This document shows positions 33,426 through 44,459 of a stretch of DNA of 64,000 bases, piece after piece (position 1 is the first letter of the stretch; the number at the start of each line of letters is the position of its first letter). Location of the stretch: assembly GCA_020809705.1 (NCBI GenBank), contig CP085825.1:3534001-3598000 (forward strand), written 5' to 3'. Made by a program: the position numbers and the translations under genes. Under the pieces are notes generated by a model that had not been told where the DNA came from, did no database searches, and saw nothing but the letters and a program-made list of their open reading frames with translations. The stretch is from Calonectria ilicicola. Lineage: Eukaryota > Ascomycota > Sordariomycetes > Hypocreales > Nectriaceae.

Positions 33426-34263
33426 TAAATTTAGTGTCAGTCAACAAGCGCCATCGCCATGATTGCTGGGAAAAGAAACATGCCGTCCCTATGAGAAGAA
33501 GAAGAAAAAGAGGGGAAATTCCAATGAAAGAATGCTCTCGTTGGTTAACTGTACCAGTATAGCTGATTTTCCCTGCATGACCATTTCCTTGGCGGATCTG
33601 GTCTGTTGTCTCTCGGTAGTAACACACGCAGAACAGGGCTGTTGAAGTTGGTGGGGTGCATGGCCCGCAGCTAGCGCGCGCTCCCACTGCTAAAAACATA
33701 CAGGCATGTCGGCAAGCCTTAGGAGCGTGAGCGCTATGACAATAAAAACAACATGCAAAAAGAGGGCTCTGAAAGTGTTTTTATAGAAAAAAAAAACTTC
33801 TCGAATGATTCCATTGGGTCGTAGAGATGAATGAGAAAACCAGGAGGTAGTATTTCCTTCAAAGGATGCATCACCACGAGCCAAAGTCCCAGATAGCAGC
33901 ATTTTCCGCCTCTCTCGACCTGCCAAAGCCCCACTTGGTGTGTTTTGCTGCTGCCCGCTGCTCGCCCTGGACCGAAAACGTTGCCTAGCAACACCAAAAC
34001 AAAACAAGACACACACAATGCAGCCACGATTAAGCGTAGGGAGCTAGGCTCAAAAGCGGGTTGTATTCCTCAACCACCGCCGCTGTGAACATACAACCAA
34101 CTTTCAAGACTCATAAGTCCTCATTCCCACTCTCGACCTCACGACATTGCCTTTTGCTTCTTAGTTCATCATAATCATTTGCGCTCTTTTCTAGCGTGGC
34201 TGCGGCGCCGTCCGCATTCTTCATATCCGGTTTCCATTCCTCACATACCACACCATCCACAAA

Positions 34264-37200
34264 ATGTCGACTTCGGAGCGAGACAGTCGAGACGGCGACT
34301 ATGCCTTGAGACACCAGCAATCTGCTATTTCTGACCAGAACTTCCGTGCTCTGGTGCCCATGTTCGTCCCCTTCACCCACCCACGATGCCCTTCTTACGC
34401 CGACTGACCTCAAAAAACAGGTGGGACAGCTCTGATCCCGAACGATGCCCGCCGCCGCTCCCCCTGAACCCAACTTCCCCAAAGAGCTTCAGCTCAAGAG
34501 CTGGAACATCTAGTGCCATCCAGTCTGCGCATGCTGCTCTCAGTGAGCGCGCACGCGAGAGTGCCATCGTCAAGCAGAGTCCACACCGCCGGATGCAGTC
34601 ATTGCAGCCCACATCCGTCAGGGACATGAGCTTGATGATTGAACACAATGGCGGTAACGGCAGCGGCAACGTATCACCATCAAGATCGCCCGACAAATTC
34701 TTCCGCCCAGAGACACCCGTCCGAGCCAGGGACGAGAGTCGATTCACAGACAGAGAGTCCTCGACCGGCTCACCGACCCCAGGACCAAGCCTGACCCCCA
34801 TCGTCAGACCAATCGTCCGACGACCACCTCCTCAGAGCATCCTGGGCGAGAACACTCCTCCTCAGTCCTCAACTATGCTGGCCTTACAAAATATGGGCAA
34901 CCAGAGCCAGCCCCAGGCCCAGAACAAGGACCCTGAAACTCCTCTGTCCAATGTCACAAACAATGGCTCAGCCGTTGCGAAGCACCCTCAATCGCTCGAC
35001 CAGCTCTCAAACCAAATCCTCAGTCTCACAAATATTGCAACATCTCTCCAAAAGGAAATGGCACAGCTGAGCCGAAGGAGTAGAGATAACGCTACCGATT
35101 TACTCAGTCTAAAGGAGGCCACCAACACGAGAGACGAGGACATTCGAAAGAGTCTGAGAGAGCTAATTCACACAAACCCCACTGATCGCCTTTCCTCGAG
35201 AGACCCCTTTGGAGGATACTACCTCGACAACAAGCCCCATAATGTCTCTCCAAATAATACGCGATCTGCATTCCATCTCCCCAGAATTCCTTCCCCCAAG
35301 AGCTTCGGTGACACAATTGACCGTGCTTCAATTAGCACCCCTTCCCTTGCTGGATCCGAAGCTCCTGTCTCCGTGGCTTTACTGGAGCGGATCATCAGGG
35401 AGATGGGTACTAAGGAGGGTCAAGAGTCTCTGCTTGGTAGACTCATTGAGGTCTCCAACAAGCTTTCTGGAATGGCAACTGCAGCCAAAGTGGATGAGCT
35501 GGTCGAGCAAATCAGGAATCAGTCAGAACAAGCAATCGTATTAACTGACGACCCAAGGTCGCGGAAAATCAGTTTTGATGAGTCCAGCCAGACGACTTCA
35601 TCAGACCGCCCTAGAAGTGGCCCCGTTCTGCAACGCGTGGAGCATCTCATGAGGACTGACTCTAGACGAAACTCGGAGCCCTCTCAAGGCCGCGGTGCTG
35701 GTCTCCTTAATGATGATTTGATCAACATTATTCGTTCTGTGAAGGACAGTGTTGCCCAAGGTGGTGGCCTCACAGCCGAAGTGAAAGCTCTTGTGCGAGA
35801 GCTTCGAGGTGAGGTTCTTGGCATGGGCCGGGAAATCGGCCGAAGATTAGAACAAGCGGCTTCACGCCAACCTGTTGATGAGCAGGATACCCCCAGCAAG
35901 GATGAGGTGGCTCGTGTCATTGACGAGGGTCTTGAGCAGATGAAGGATCAACTCAATCATGTGCTACGAGAGCATCGAAGAGCGTCTGCCGCCTCAAGCA
36001 ACACTCAAAAGACAGCCGTCGACTACCAGGAGATTTATAATGCCATGCGCGCAGCTCTTCAAGATAACGAGGCAAATCAAATGCCTGATTTAAGTCGAGA
36101 TGACGTCATCCAGGCAGTTAAAGATGCCTGGGAAAACTATAAACCCGAGATTGAGGTTCAGCAGCTCGGTTTGGAGCGAGATGAAGTCCTAGCCTGTCTC
36201 AAGGAAGGTCTGAGGGAATATGCACCGCGGGATGATCGAGCCCCCTCAGCTACAAGAGATGAGGTTTTCACTGCCGTCGTGGAAGGCTTGAGGCACTTTG
36301 TCCCCCCTCAAGTAGATACCCCTGCCTCCTTGTCTCGCGATGAAATTATTGAAGCCGTTCGGGATTGTCTTGAGGAGTTTGAATTCCCTGTGGCTGCTTC
36401 TGCGGTCGGGGGCAGCGAAATCACTCATGATGATGTGGTTCATGCTGTCCGCGAGGGTCTCCACGATCTTGATCTTGCTTCCAGTCGGGCGCTCATGCCT
36501 GCCTCAATTGGCAATGAGGAAATATCCGAACGTCTTAAGGATATCACAAACTTGCTTCATCTTGAGTTCAAAGCCATGTCCGACGAATTGAAGCACAATG
36601 CTGCAACCAGCAGCCATGACACCGAGCAGGTTCTCGATGCTACAAAGGACGGTCTTGAGAACCTTCGCCAGGCGATCGAGAGTTATGTTGATCGTGCCGC
36701 TGGAGCGGGTCTCCAAGAAGAATTCGTCGACGATGTCATCAAGTCCCTGGAGGACTTCAAGGACGAAATGGCTGGCATGCTCACTAAGTCTCACGAGGAT
36801 GCTCGTGGGCAGCTTCAAACTGAACTTGAGGGTCTTCGTGAGGTGGTGAATAACTCCATGGTGCCAGCTCCTCCACCTGCTCAAATGAATAATAACCAGG
36901 AGATTCTGGAGGCATTGAACACCGGATTTAACAACCTACGCCAAGAAATTCTGCGACCCAGGGCTGAGACCAGTGAGATTCTTGATGCTCTCAACGATGG
37001 GCTCAATGACCTCCGAGCTGGGATGGACCGCGTGACGAACAAGCCCGCTGACTTGACCGCAAACGATGAAATCCTTGATGCTCTCAAGGTTGGCCTTGAT
37101 TCCGTTCGCTCAGACCTCGAAAATATTCGTGAAACAAACGACAAAGCGGTGGCTATTTTGGATGAACCTTTAGAAACCACCAGCGGGGACGTTTTGGAGG

Positions 37201-40200
37201 CTCTCAAGACTGGCCTAGATGGCGTTCGCGCTGATATCGAAGCTCTTCGAGAGAGCACCTTGGAAAAAGCTATTATGCCTACGGAAAGCATGGACAATAA
37301 TGAGATCCTGGAAGCTCTCAAGGGCGGTCTCGACGGTCTCCGCTCGGATATTGAAAATCTACGAGACGCAAGCGCCGAGAAGGCAGTTGCTCCAATTAGT
37401 GACTCTGCTCCCAATGATGAAATTCTAGATGCTCTCAAGACTGGCTTAGAGGCTGTCCGCTCGGATATTGAGGCTCTCCGAGATAGCAACAACGAGCGAG
37501 CTCTTGCTCCGGTGGATTCTGGGTCTGAGAACTCAGATGAGAGGATTCTTGATGCTCTCAAGTCGGGTCTGGACTCAGTTCGGTCTGATATCGAATCCCT
37601 TCGCGACAGCAATAATGAGCGAGCTCTTGCGACTATCCCAACTGAAGAGGATGATTCTGAAAAGGCCATTGTTCCTACCGATATGCTGAAGCAGGATGAC
37701 ATCAAGAACCTCGAGACCTTGATTACGGAGCTTGGCACTAAGGTTGAGGGCATGGAGCCAGAATCTCAGGGCGTGCAGAAGGATGATCTCACTCGTATGG
37801 AAGAGATGATTCGCAGCGTTCAGGCCGCTGTTGAGGAGCTTAGCTCCCGTGAACCGGTTGCTCCCGCTGCGGCCGCCACCACGGCAGGCGATGGGGAAAC
37901 CGAGCCCACTGCTGCTCCTTCAGTTGACAAGGAGGATCTGACTCGCATGGAAGAGATGATTCGCAATATCCGTGACACTGTGGATGAACTCAGCTCTCGT
38001 GAGCCGGTTGCTTCCGCTCCAGCAGCTGACGGGGAAACCGAGCCCGCTACTGCCCCTTCAGTTGACAACGAGGAACTTACCCGCATGGCAGAGATGATCC
38101 GTAACATCCGTGATACCGTGGATGAGCTTAGTTCCCGTGATACCACAACTGCCCCTCGATCGGTTGATAAGGAGGCCTCAGATGCAAATGGCGAGGACCC
38201 TGCTTCCAAAGATGATGTCCAAGCTATCGAGACCATCCTGCGGAATACCAAGGGTCGCCTTGATGATCTCATTGAGGGCGAAAGCGCAGTTCGTAAGGAA
38301 CATGTTGATACCCTCGAAACTCTCCTTTTGGAAACTCGCGAATCCATGGGAACCCTTACCACTGCCTTTGACTCTGTCGCCCGTAAGGAGGAGATTTCCA
38401 ACCTAGAGTCCCTCATCGGACAGATCACTACCGGCCTTGATGAAATAAAGGACCGTGTCACCAAGGAGAGTGAGAACCCCGATAGAGTGTCCAAGTCTGA
38501 TGTCGACACTGTCGAAGCCGCTGTTCTTGAACTCAAGACATCGTTAGAAGGCGTCACTGGCACCGATTTTGCAATCTTTGCTAGCAAAGACGATATCAGC
38601 AACCTGGAGACTGTCATCAAGACCTTTGATGAGAAGCTGGATAGCTCTGTCGATTCTTCCACCAAGGCTATCGCTGTACGTGATGAGGCCATGGCTGGTG
38701 TTGGCGAACGTGTCGAGAGTTTGGAGACCATCGTCAAGGCATTTGAGGAAAAGCTCACCAGCTCCGTTGAATCTAGCACTCAAGCCGTCGCCGTCCGTGA
38801 TGAAGCAATGACTGGCGTGGGCGAACGAGTGGAAAGCCTCGAGGCAGTTGTAAAAGGCTTTAGCGAGAAGTTGGAAAGCTCGGTCGAATCTGCTACCAAG
38901 GCTGTTGCAGTCCGTGATGAAGAAATGACTGGCGTCGGAGAGCGTGTGACTGAGGTCAAGGCTTTCCTCGAAGAATTTCAAGAGACTGTTAAGTCAAAGC
39001 TCGAAGAAGGTTCCACAGGTGTTGACTCCATTAGCCAACTCTTGTCCGCTATGGGTGAGAAGATTGACAAGAACGACACCCTGAGTGATGACCTCAAGGA
39101 TATGTTTGACACAATGAAGTCAGAGTTTGAGGACTCCAAGGCCGTTATTTCTGGCGTCAAAGTCGAATCCAATGAAAAGGTTGAGGAAGCAACAGCCAAG
39201 TTTCAAGAGGCAACATCTGGCCTGGCCACCAAGCTTGACGACAAGATTGGCGAGATTGTTGCCAAGTATGACGAGCTTCAAGCTATGCTTGATGAGAAAA
39301 GCAAAGTTAGCGAGGCCCGCAACAGCGCCATGGAGGAAGCGGTTGCTGGCACTAAGGCCATCGCCGACGAGCTGAAGCTTCTCACCGACACTCTGGGATC
39401 TACTGTTACAGATTCGCTGGAGAAAATGGAGGAAGCTTCAAAAACGGTTTTCACTACCGTTGAGGAGCTTGTGACTAAAACCGAGGAGAACCACACTGAA
39501 GATAAGGGTGAGCATCAACAAACACGAGACAAAATTTCCGAGGCTTTGTCTGTGGTTGAAGGCATTAAGGGAGAAGCTGGGGACTTTCACCCTAAGGCTC
39601 TCGAGGCCCTCAAGGACATCTTGGTTCTCGTTGGCGAGCACTTCGAACACTCGAAGAGTTCGAATGCCGATCTTCAGGAAAAGATTCCCGAAGAGCTGAA
39701 GTCTCTTCTCCCTCCCGAGAAATATGAAAACACTGGACTTCACGAGAAACTGGACAAGCTTGTTGAGCAGCTACCCGAGCAGAAATACGATGATACCGAG
39801 ATTCGCGAAAAGATCGAGAAGCTTTTGGAGTTGCTGCCTGAGCAGAAGTACGATGACACCGAAGTTCGCGACAAGCTTGAGAAGCTGGTTGAGCAGCTCA
39901 CGGAGCAAAAATATGATGATACTGAGATCCGTGAAAAGCTCGACAAACTCGTTGAACACGTCACCGAGCAAAAGTATGATGACACCCAAGTTCAGGAGAA
40001 GCTCACCAAAATCATCGACGAGCAGTACAATGACAGCGAAGTCTGTGAGAAACTTGACAAGCTGGCCGAGCAATTGCTGGAGCAAAAGTACGATGATGCC
40101 CCCGTTCATGAGAAGCTTAGTCAGATCATCGATCAGAAGTACGATGATACCAACGTGCACGAGAAGCTGGACACAATCGTGTCTCACAAATACGATGATA

Positions 40201-41591
40201 GTGAAATACGCGAGAAGCTTGAGTCAATCATCGCTGCCAAGTATGATGATACTGAAGTTCGCGAAAAGCTTGAGTTGATTATGGCTGACAAGTATGACGA
40301 TACTGTGATCCGTGATAAACTCGACCTCATCTACGCCGACAAGTATGATGACGCTGAAGTGCGTGAGAAGCTCGATGTCATTGTTTCTCAAAAGTATGAC
40401 GATACCGAAGTCCGGGAGAAGCTTGACACCATTGTGGGACATAAATATGACGACACGGAGGTTCGCGAAAAGCTTGACACCATTGTCGGACATAAATATG
40501 ACGACACAGAGGTTCGTGAGAAGTTAGATACTATTGCGTCTCACAAGTATGATGATAGCGACGTGCGTGAAAAGCTTGACATTATCGTTGGCCAGAAGTA
40601 CGATGATGTCCTTGTCCACGACAAGCTTGACAAACTTGTCGAGCACAATAGCACGGCCGACCAAGCCTTCTCTCGCCTCGACACTCTTGATCAGGTTCAT
40701 GCCTCTGTCGTCAAGACAGCCGCTGATATCTCAGAGTTCCTGTCTGCGCAGACGAAGCGTGATGCAGATGAGAACGCGAAGCATGAGAAAACCCTCCAGG
40801 AAACCATTGTCGCTACTGAGCGCAAACTTGTCGAGAGGGAACAAGTTGAGGCCACAGTCTTCACTCTTCGGGAGGAGGAGGAGAGGCTCCGCCAGAGTAT
40901 TATAGACCTGAGACATGAACAGGAGAGCTTGATCCGTCAAAAAACCAGACTGTCTGCTGACGTTTCTTCACTTGAGACGGCTATGCGTCTCCGTAAGGAA
41001 GACTTGTCTGATATGGAGAGTCGCGCTGAGAGCTTGGAGCGCCGCATTCTCGAAGGCGTCATGGATCACTCTCGTGTACTCCTCATGTCCAAGTCTGGAA
41101 AGGGCGGCGATGCAATGAGCCGTAAGAGAGTCAAAAAGCCTGCCAATGACGACGATGCGACCCCCAAGAAGCCGATGGTTGGCATGGCCATGGCCCGAAA
41201 AAGCATGGTCTCTCCAGGCCAGAATGGAAATGCCAGAAGAATTGTCTCGCTCAGCCAAATGAACAACAATGTTGCGACAACTGGTATCAAGAGGAGCCAA
41301 AGTGTCAGGACCCCAGCTGGCCGAGGCGGCAAGGCCTATCGCAAGCAAAGCTGGGGAGGAGACGAGAATGGTGTCGACGATAATGATAAGGAGAACGTAG
41401 GTGTTGACGAGACGGTTGAGGAACTTGATGAAGACGACAGCCGTCCCATGGGTGAGTCGGATGCTCTTGATGAGGCCCAAGACACCGACGCCGATGCGCT
41501 CCGCAGAGGCAGCAGAGGGACGGTGATTACGAACAGCACGGATGCGGATGATGCAGCTGGCGGTGATGGCGAAGGTGGCGGCAATGAATAA
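34264..41591 (+). CDS. Giant repeat-rich coiled-coil protein (involucrin-repeat type)
   Basis: Two exons, 34264-34361 and 34421-41591 (intron 59 bp, GTTCGT...CAG), joining RALVPM to WDSSDPERCPPPLP; 2,422 residues. It resembles a filamentous-fungal family often labelled involucrin repeat or chromosome-segregation-ATPase-like. I see no Walker motif, so an ATPase function is not supported. Order: a Ser/Pro-rich disordered N-terminus (about residues 30-280), a conserved helix VALLERIIREMGTKEGQESL, then helical repeats. The main arrays are EILDALK..GLD.VRSDIE (36895-37660), LTRMEEMIRNIRDTVDELSS (about 37786-38170), VRDEAMTGVGERVESLE (about 38600-38950) and KYDDTEVREKLD (39720-40646). Next is a classical coiled coil (EEEERLRQSIIDLRHEQESL), and the end is basic then acidic. 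The product is very acidic. A scaffold role is inferred; localisation is unknown. Confidence 0.88.
36895..37660 (+). repeat. Seven-unit coding repeat (EILDALKxGLDxVRSDIE)
   Basis: Seven divergent units of about 26-41 residues, each with a conserved 22-residue helix and a variable linker. The last two units share LRDSNNERALA, suggesting the most recent duplication is at the 3' end. Confidence 0.85.
37786..38170 (+). repeat. Three-unit coding repeat (LTRMEEMIRNIRDTVDELSS)
   Basis: Three copies of a helix followed by an Ala/Pro/Thr linker containing GETEP and PSVD[KN]E. Copies are near-identical in the helix. Confidence 0.85.
38600..38950 (+). repeat. Three-unit coding repeat (VRDEAMTGVGERVESLE)
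   Basis: Three copies of a unit of about 39 residues ending SSVES[AS]T[KQ]AVAVRDE; boundaries are approximate because the unit shades into the flanking coiled coil. Confidence 0.8.
39720..40646 (+). repeat. Seventeen-unit coding repeat (KYDDTEVREKLDxI)
   Basis: Six early units of 18-21 residues (KYDDTEIREKLDKLVEQLTEQ type; the sixth starts YNDS) are followed by eleven units of exactly 17 residues (51 bp). Units 13 and 14 are identical in protein sequence and nearly so in DNA. The register change from 21 to 17 residues is abrupt. Confidence 0.92.
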
Positions 41592-42252
41592 GGCCGTCGA
41601 CGAACAATAGAGATGGAAATGGATGACTGACTGACTACTGTTTTTAATGCGAGGGAAAATCGGGAGTCTTTGACGAAAGCATGTTTTATGACTTTGAGTC
41701 TGGATTAGGTGTTTTTGGTCATTGACGGTTCAACTTGGAAACCAGATTGGGAACGGGGATTTTGCGTGGCTCTTATTTTATGTCATGGTTGAATCCTGTC
41801 TGGTTCTTTGTACTCTTTCGCTTTTTTTATTCTCTTCTTGTTCTTTTAAATTAGCATGTCTACGTGGTTCTAGGTTCGAAATGAGCATTTTAAACTCTAA
41901 TCTCTTCATCTTGCACCGTGTGATGGTCGTTGAATGAATTGTTGTTGCCTTGTTGTGGAGCGGAGCGGTGCGGCGGATTTTGAGCTAGCATGTTGGCGGA
42001 TTTGGACAGTTAAATTCGTTTGGGTTGACGTTTCTCAACTCAACCACGCTTGCTCTCATGGATTTATGTGAACCAACCCTCAGGGCTTGTTCTCTCCCCG
42101 CCGATGGTTTTTTTTAATTGATTTCCTTCCAGTAATCTATCATTTAGCTATTGCAAGAATACCAGACCCTGCAATTGCAGCTGTACATTTGGTTCGGGTG
42201 CCCTTTTCCCCGCAAAGAGGGATTGATAAATACGTTTGGTGATCAGTTCACC
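41592..42252. other. Intergenic upstream of the HET gene
   Basis: 3' flank of the giant gene and promoter of the HET gene; T-rich patches around 41820-41850. No coding support, although the HET reading frame stays open back to about 42151. Confidence 0.55.
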
Positions 42253-44034
42253 ATGCGACTCATCAATGTCGAAACCTTCCAGATGGAAGAGTTTTTTGAC
42301 GAAACAACGCCCAAGTATGCGATTCTCTCTCACACATGGGCTGAAGAAGAGGTTTCGTTTGACGACTGGCAGAAACCAGACATAGCGGCCACCATGAAAG
42401 GGTACAGTAAGATTCTTGGGACGTGTGAGTTTGTGTCAAAATTGGGCGACTTAAAGTATGTGTGGATTGACACCGTCTGCATCGACAAGCGAAGCAGTGC
42501 AGATTTATCTGAGGCCATTAACTCCATGTTTCGCTGGTATGGGAACTCGCAGGTATGTGTGGTTCATTTGGCAGATATGGACGGGCATGGGGACGCAGTC
42601 GAGGTGAACGCCAGAGATGCCATGATGGGCAGCGCTCAGCCCGTGACTTTATCCAAGGAGCTGCGGAAGAAATTAGGAGCGTGCAGATGGTTTACAAGAG
42701 GCTGGACTCTCCAGGAGCTGCTAGCACCAGACCGCATTCTGTTTCTGTCCAAGGATTGGAAGCTGCTCGGGAGTTTGCAGTGGTTGGTGGACGACGTTGA
42801 AGCAGCCACGGGGATTCCGGCTCGATTTTTGCTTAGGGAACGAAGACTGAACACAGTAAGCATCGCACAGCGAATGTCTTGGGCAGCGGGACGCCAAACC
42901 ACGCGCACCGAGGACATGGCCTACTGCCTCCTGGGACTCTTTGGGATCAACATGCCACTGCTGTATGGCGAGGGCACCAGGGCCTTCCAGCGTCTCCAGG
43001 CTGAGATTATTAGACAGTCACACGACCACTCGATATTTGCGTGGCATGGAGAAGCAGCCTGGACACCTAGATACCCAATCCTGGCACCGTCGCCAAAATG
43101 TTTTCAGGGGCAGTCAAGCATCGGCCCGGTGAAGGACCACAACGAACGAAACCACTATACTCTTACCAACAGCGGCCTCAGGATCAAACTCCCCATCCTC
43201 AAGACGGTGACACCGGGGCTGGTTTTGGCGGTGTTGAACTGCTGCCCACGCCCCCTGTCGCCCACAAGCCGAATCTGTCTCGTCCTGTACGGTACCAGGG
43301 GAGACAGGTACACGAGGCTAGCTAGCATGTCCATTAGGTTGGTTTCTGTGGCTGGCGTGTTTCCGGAGGCTCGCAAGAAGATGTACATTGCGTCACCAGG
43401 CAGTCAGGAAATGGGGAACATGAGTGGCTGGGCGGCGTTTTCGATGTTGTGGAGTTCACCGACAGCTCCCGAGGTACGAGAAGAACATAACCCTTCGCTC
43501 GCGTTTTTGGCCGTTGAGGGCGGCCCAGATCAACAAGTGCCAAAATACTTGGAGCCAAGGTTGTCGTGGAGGAGGTTACCGTGTCCGTGGACACGCCCAG
43601 GACTGATGGAGCTGTCTGCGGTCGGGACACAGACGTATGCCGCCATTCTCGAGTTTATCGACCCGGAGACGTCCCAGAAGCAGTGTGTGCTCGTAGGAAG
43701 TCGGCCACGTGAGGGAGACGAAAGGTCGTATGACGGAAAGTTGACATGGTTTACATGTTTGTTGGAAAGAGGACCGTTCACAAGCGAGACGTTTGAAGAT
43801 GTGCTTGAATGGGCAATCCGCGGAGAAGGCTCAAGCGAGCACGCAAAGCCGGGGCAATTGCAGTGGCAGAGGCAGAGGCAGGGTTACAGGGCTTACGTCG
43901 ATATTTCCTTCCCGCAATGGGATCCCAACATGCAATGGGTTCCGGAAGGATGTCCGATGATTGTGGTGCGGACCGACAGGATATTTGGAGAAGCGAGGAG
44001 GATGACAGCGGACAGCGAGGAAGTCGTTCAATAA
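42253..44034 (+). CDS. HET-domain (heterokaryon incompatibility) protein
   Basis: Single exon, 593 residues, from MRLINVETFQMEEF. The HET domain lies at about residues 1-270 with its landmarks: YAILSHTWAEEEVSFDDW, the WIDTVCIDKRSSADLSEAIN block followed by FRWYGNSQVCVVHLAD, RWFTRGWTLQELLAP, and the TRTEDMAYCLLGLFGINMPL...YGEG segment typical of HET-E-like proteins. The C-terminal half has no recognisable NACHT, ankyrin or WD40 region. HET domains trigger cell death when incompatible strains fuse, through TIR-like NADase activity in related proteins; whether this one is active is unknown. The 42253 start is chosen because LINV follows the Met directly, as usual in this family; an upstream in-frame codon at 42151 adds non-conserved residues. 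Confidence 0.93.
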   Translation: MRLINVETFQMEEFFDETTPKYAILSHTWAEEEVSFDDWQKPDIAATMKGYSKILGTCEFVSKLGDLKYVWIDTVCIDKRSSADLSEAINSMFRWYGNSQVCVVHLADMDGHGDAVEVNARDAMMGSAQPVTLSKELRKKLGACRWFTRGWTLQELLAPDRILFLSKDWKLLGSLQWLVDDVEAATGIPARFLLRERRLNTVSIAQRMSWAAGRQTTRTEDMAYCLLGLFGINMPLLYGEGTRAFQRLQAEIIRQSHDHSIFAWHGEAAWTPRYPILAPSPKCFQGQSSIGPVKDHNERNHYTLTNSGLRIKLPILKTVTPGLVLAVLNCCPRPLSPTSRICLVLYGTRGDRYTRLASMSIRLVSVAGVFPEARKKMYIASPGSQEMGNMSGWAAFSMLWSSPTAPEVREEHNPSLAFLAVEGGPDQQVPKYLEPRLSWRRLPCPWTRPGLMELSAVGTQTYAAILEFIDPETSQKQCVLVGSRPREGDERSYDGKLTWFTCLLERGPFTSETFEDVLEWAIRGEGSSEHAKPGQLQWQRQRQGYRAYVDISFPQWDPNMQWVPEGCPMIVVRTDRIFGEARRMTADSEEVVQ

Positions 44035-44459
44035 TGCCAACTCGACTATTGACTGTCCATTGAATGGATGAATGGATGCATGGATGCAAAGAGGAAACAG
44101 AACCACTGTGGCTGCTGCTGTTGTATCTGTACAGCTCATACACTACTCAAAGCTGCGTTTATTGTGATGGTTGAAGCAGGTAGCTTGGCCAAAAATCTCA
44201 CGCTCATATCCATTTCCAAATGTTTCACATGTCACACCCTTTCATATGCGGTGCCAAAATTAGTACATGTCACCCCTACTCATAATGATTGAGCATCAAA
44301 CGGCCACTTTGGACCACAGCGTAGGCTAGATCTGCTAAAACAACCCAAGAATATCAGACCAGGATGGGACTACTTTTGTAAAGGTAGTATTTAAGAATAA
44401 GACAAAATAAATTACATGATGTTTGATAGTTTGAACTTGATAAAATCGCACCTGGGCCG
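44035..44459. other. Intergenic between convergent genes
   Basis: 3' flanks of the HET gene and the membrane-protein gene. An ATGGATG iteration lies at about 44064-44085. Nothing else is recognised. Confidence 0.55.

Larger units (their letters stand above)
31443..34263. other. Gene-poor island of degenerate duplicated DNA
   Basis: Contains the pair of related segments at about 31611-31828 and 33074-33308, a 16-bp exact direct repeat (32460-32475 and 32971-32986), and a pair of 34-bp similar blocks (32883-32916 and 33392-33425). Frames such as plus 31733-32161 and 32624-32824 lack recognisable domains. From about 33700 on it is the upstream region of the giant coiled-coil gene. Confidence 0.6.

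Noticed and set aside
36881..38779. Long Ser-rich minus-strand frames opposite the giant coiled-coil gene
   Set aside because: Mirror frames created by repetitive acidic codons on the plus strand.
34264..41591. Calling the giant protein a chromosome-segregation ATPase
   Set aside because: Only the coiled coil resembles SMC arms; no Walker A, Walker B or signature motif is visible.
42151..42252. Earlier start for the HET gene
   Set aside because: The frame is open, but these residues are not part of the HET domain and the family normally begins a few residues before the conserved LINV-type start.
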